Below are positions 5,403-6,561 of a DNA stretch of 6,561 nucleotides, one piece after another. Within the stretch, counting starts at the first letter, position 1, and each line of letters starts with the position of its first letter. The notes below the pieces were generated by a model. The model ran no database searches, was not told the origin of the DNA, and saw only the letters and a program-made list of their open reading frames with translations. Location: NCBI GenBank assembly GCA_946480575.1, contig CAMLKF010000079.1, positions 1 to 6,561 of the forward strand. The letters run 5' to 3'. The position numbers and the translations under genes were made by a program. The stretch comes from an uncultured Nitrososphaera sp. Its GTDB lineage: Archaea; Thermoproteota; Nitrososphaeria; Nitrososphaerales; Nitrososphaeraceae.

Positions 5403-5497
5403 GCTCCGGTGGTGTAGTAGCCGCATGGCTGCACAGTCCGGTCAAGCATTGTGGCCTTTCGAGTCGCAGATCCCGGGTTCAAATCCCGGCCGGAGCA
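5403..5497 (+). tRNA. tRNA-Glu (anticodon TTC) with a D-loop intron
   Basis: The gene spans 95 nt and becomes a standard 76-nt tRNA once 19 nt (5418-5436) are removed. The acceptor stem is GCTCCGG (5403-5409)/CCGGAGC (5490-5496), with discriminator A 5497 and no encoded CCA. The D stem is GTGT/GCAT, the anticodon stem GTGGC/GTCGC encloses CTTTCGA with anticodon TTC, and the T arm is CCGGG-TTCAAAT-CCCGG. All stems pair with only a few G-U pairs. Without removing the insert the D loop would be far too long, so splicing is required. The intron lies after G15 in the D loop, not at the usual 37/38 site. Confidence 0.93.
5418..5436 (+). other. 19-nt archaeal tRNA intron with bulge-helix-bulge site, position 15/16
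   Basis: Two 3-nt bulges, both AGT (5416-5418 and 5435-5437), flank a 4-bp helix between GTGT (5412-5415) and GCAC (5431-5434). The intron's inner stem is AGCC/GGCT (5419-5422 and 5427-5430) with loop GCAT. Cutting each bulge after its second base releases exactly the 19 nt that restore a normal D loop. The flanking AGT repeat means that sequence alone allows the boundary to slide by up to three bases; the BHB geometry fixes it. The outer helix is weak (one G-C pair, or CCGG with CCGG across unpaired bases), so this is a relaxed site. Confidence 0.85.
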
Positions 5498-5572
5498 CTT
5501 TACACAATCCGCTGCAGCAACGATGGTTACCGTATTTTCTGCCAGAATTAAGCATCCCAAGTCCTAGAACAG

Positions 5573-5581
5573 TAAATTAAT
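5573..5581 (+). promoter_or_regulatory. Probable TATA-like box for the polyprenyl synthase gene
   Basis: TAAATTAAT would give a transcript start near 5604, leaving a leader of about 20 bases. The leader contains AGGGAT (5607-5612), a weak ribosome site 11 bases before the TTG. The interval 5498-5572 shows no other feature. Confidence 0.35.
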
Positions 5582-5623
5582 ATGGTCACCAGTTTGAAAT
5601 ACGCTCAGGGATAGAGCTAGTTT

Positions 5624-6481
5624 TTGAGCAGGAGAAACATCAAGGCTAACCCTTTAACCGAGCAATTTGCCGACCACCTTGCCAAGATTGACGACGCGCT
5701 CAAGCGCGAGCTCGACCTTTATTCTTGGTCGGAGTTCCACGCGCCGCTGCGCTACGCCTGCGAGGGAGGCAAGCGCATAAGGCCGCTCATACTCCTGCTT
5801 TGCGTCGAATGCGTCCAGTCAAAAAAACCGGACGCAGACGCCTACCTTGCCGCCTCAGCCATTGAGCTTTTGCATACCGAGTCGATAATCCATGACGACA
5901 TTATCGACGAGGAGAACCTTCGGCGCGGCAAGCCATCGTTCCATGTAAAGTATGGCTACAACAGCAGTATCCTCACCGCCGACTTTGTGCTTGGCATCAT
6001 ACTCAACATCGGGTCCAAGTTGAAGGACCTAAGGATACTGAACGAGCTTTCAAACGCAGCCACTCGCATGAGTGAGGGCGAAATGATGGAGATAAGGCTT
6101 GGCAAGGAGCCGGACATCAGCGAAGACGACTACATCAAGGTGCTCGAGTACAAGACTGCCTCGCTGTTTGAAGCATCTGCAAGGATTGGCGCGATAATTG
6201 GCGGCGGCACTGAAGACCAAGTGCACGCCATGAGCTCGTTTGGCAACCTGCTTGGCATCGCATACCAGATACACGACGATCTTATCGACTACGATAACGA
6301 AAACAGGCTGTTCAATATGCTTGTCAAAAAGAATAAATCAAAGGAGTTTGTCGATCGCATGGACAAGCTCTACCAATTATATGCAGCCAAGGCAAAGAAT
6401 GACCTGCGCAAGATATCGGCAGAGAGTGAGGCCAAGCGTCATCTGGAGCATCTGACCGACCTAGCATCCGTGCAGTTTTAG
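5624..6481 (+). CDS. Polyprenyl diphosphate synthase (geranylgeranyl-type trans-prenyltransferase)
   Basis: This 285-residue enzyme of the trans-isoprenyl synthase family elongates an allylic diphosphate with isopentenyl diphosphate; in archaea such enzymes supply the C20 chains of ether lipids and quinone side chains. In order it shows GGKRIRP (48-54), the first Asp-rich motif HDDIID (90-95), LRRGKPS (99-105), K177-T178 in EYKTASLF, and Q215-x-x-D-D-L-I-D (215-222), the second Asp-rich motif. All are intact, so catalysis is expected. It is shorter than the usual 320-350 residues, and the GKP...D...GKxT segment that normally follows the second motif is not visible; LFNMLVKKNKSKEF follows instead. 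Chain length cannot be deduced; the residues just before the first motif are T85-E86-S87. The TTG start is forced: TAG at 5618-5620 closes the frame upstream and only TTT lies between. Confidence 0.88.
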   Translation: MSRRNIKANPLTEQFADHLAKIDDALKRELDLYSWSEFHAPLRYACEGGKRIRPLILLLCVECVQSKKPDADAYLAASAIELLHTESIIHDDIIDEENLRRGKPSFHVKYGYNSSILTADFVLGIILNIGSKLKDLRILNELSNAATRMSEGEMMEIRLGKEPDISEDDYIKVLEYKTASLFEASARIGAIIGGGTEDQVHAMSSFGNLLGIAYQIHDDLIDYDNENRLFNMLVKKNKSKEFVDRMDKLYQLYAAKAKNDLRKISAESEAKRHLEHLTDLASVQF

Positions 6482-6561
6482 AACAGGGTCTTCTTTGACA
6501 GCCATGGTCTCAGCACCCTTATGATTGACGGCATGAGGACATGGGTCATGAGCAGCAACAT
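6478..6561 (-). CDS. Possible C-terminal end of a convergent gene (partial)
   Basis: A minus-strand frame enters from the window edge and runs 27 codons to TAA at 6478-6480, ending LRPWLSKKTLF. Its codons end mostly in G or C, like the clear genes here, and the hydrophobic then basic tail is plausible for a membrane-associated protein. Its stop would overlap the synthase stop (TAG, 6479-6481), repeating the convergent overlap seen at 1274-1277. The opposite plus-strand frame is also open and similarly GC-ending, so coding sense is uncertain. No family can be named. Confidence 0.35.
   Translation of the reverse strand: MLLLMTHVLMPSIIRVLRPWLSKKTLF

Noticed and set aside
6482..6561. Readthrough extension of the polyprenyl synthase past its TAG, since the frame stays open to the window edge
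   Set aside because: The residues after the stop show no resemblance to synthase sequence, and the opposite strand offers an equally good partial gene.
1..6561. CRISPR array, transposase, insertion-sequence ends or phage genes
   Set aside because: No regularly spaced repeats, transposase motifs, terminal inverted repeats with target duplications, or phage structural genes were seen; the gene fragments at 2181-3143 lack flanking mobile-element signatures.

Overview
The window looks like chromosomal DNA of an ammonia-oxidising archaeon of the Nitrososphaera type (Thaumarchaeota/Nitrososphaerota). Supporting signs are TATA-like boxes 25-35 bases upstream of genes, several apparently leaderless or short-leader starts, TTG and GTG starts, archaeal tRNAs without encoded CCA, a tRNA intron with a bulge-helix-bulge (BHB) splice site, and a polyprenyl diphosphate synthase of the kind used for isoprenoid lipids. 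The lineage is inferred from general resemblance, not from a search.

Layout. 1-81: upstream region with a perfect 9-bp inverted repeat around a TATA-like core. 82-786 (+): class III nucleotide cyclase-like protein. 828-1277 (+): two-CBS-domain protein, probably leaderless. 1274-1690 and 1697-1993 (-): two unrecognised small proteins in a tight operon; the first shares its stop region (CTAG) with the convergent CBS gene. 2025-2180: no convincing gene. 2181-3143 (+): a gene graveyard, with a short remnant resembling heme-copper oxidase subunit I followed by the C-terminal half of a patatin-like phospholipase spread over three segments in different frames plus an in-frame stop. 3250-4521 (+): PurD-like ATP-grasp protein. 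4531-4605 (-): tRNA with anticodon CAT (tRNA-Ile2 or tRNA-Met). 4651-5325 (-): TenA/PqqC/CADD-like diiron helical-bundle protein. 5403-5497 (+): tRNA-Glu(TTC) interrupted by a 19-nt D-loop intron. 5624-6481 (+): polyprenyl (geranylgeranyl-type) diphosphate synthase. 6478-6561 (-): possible C-terminal end of a convergent gene.

The genes do not form one pathway. Most are single transcription units with their own TATA-like elements, packed convergently or divergently; the only clear operon is the hypothetical pair at 1274-1993. The cyclase and CBS genes are co-oriented neighbours that could both deal with nucleotide signals, but nothing directly links them. I found no new defence, mobile or biosynthetic system. 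The strongest unusual observations are the BHB-defined D-loop intron in tRNA-Glu and the reconstruction of the broken patatin gene with oxidase debris in front of it.
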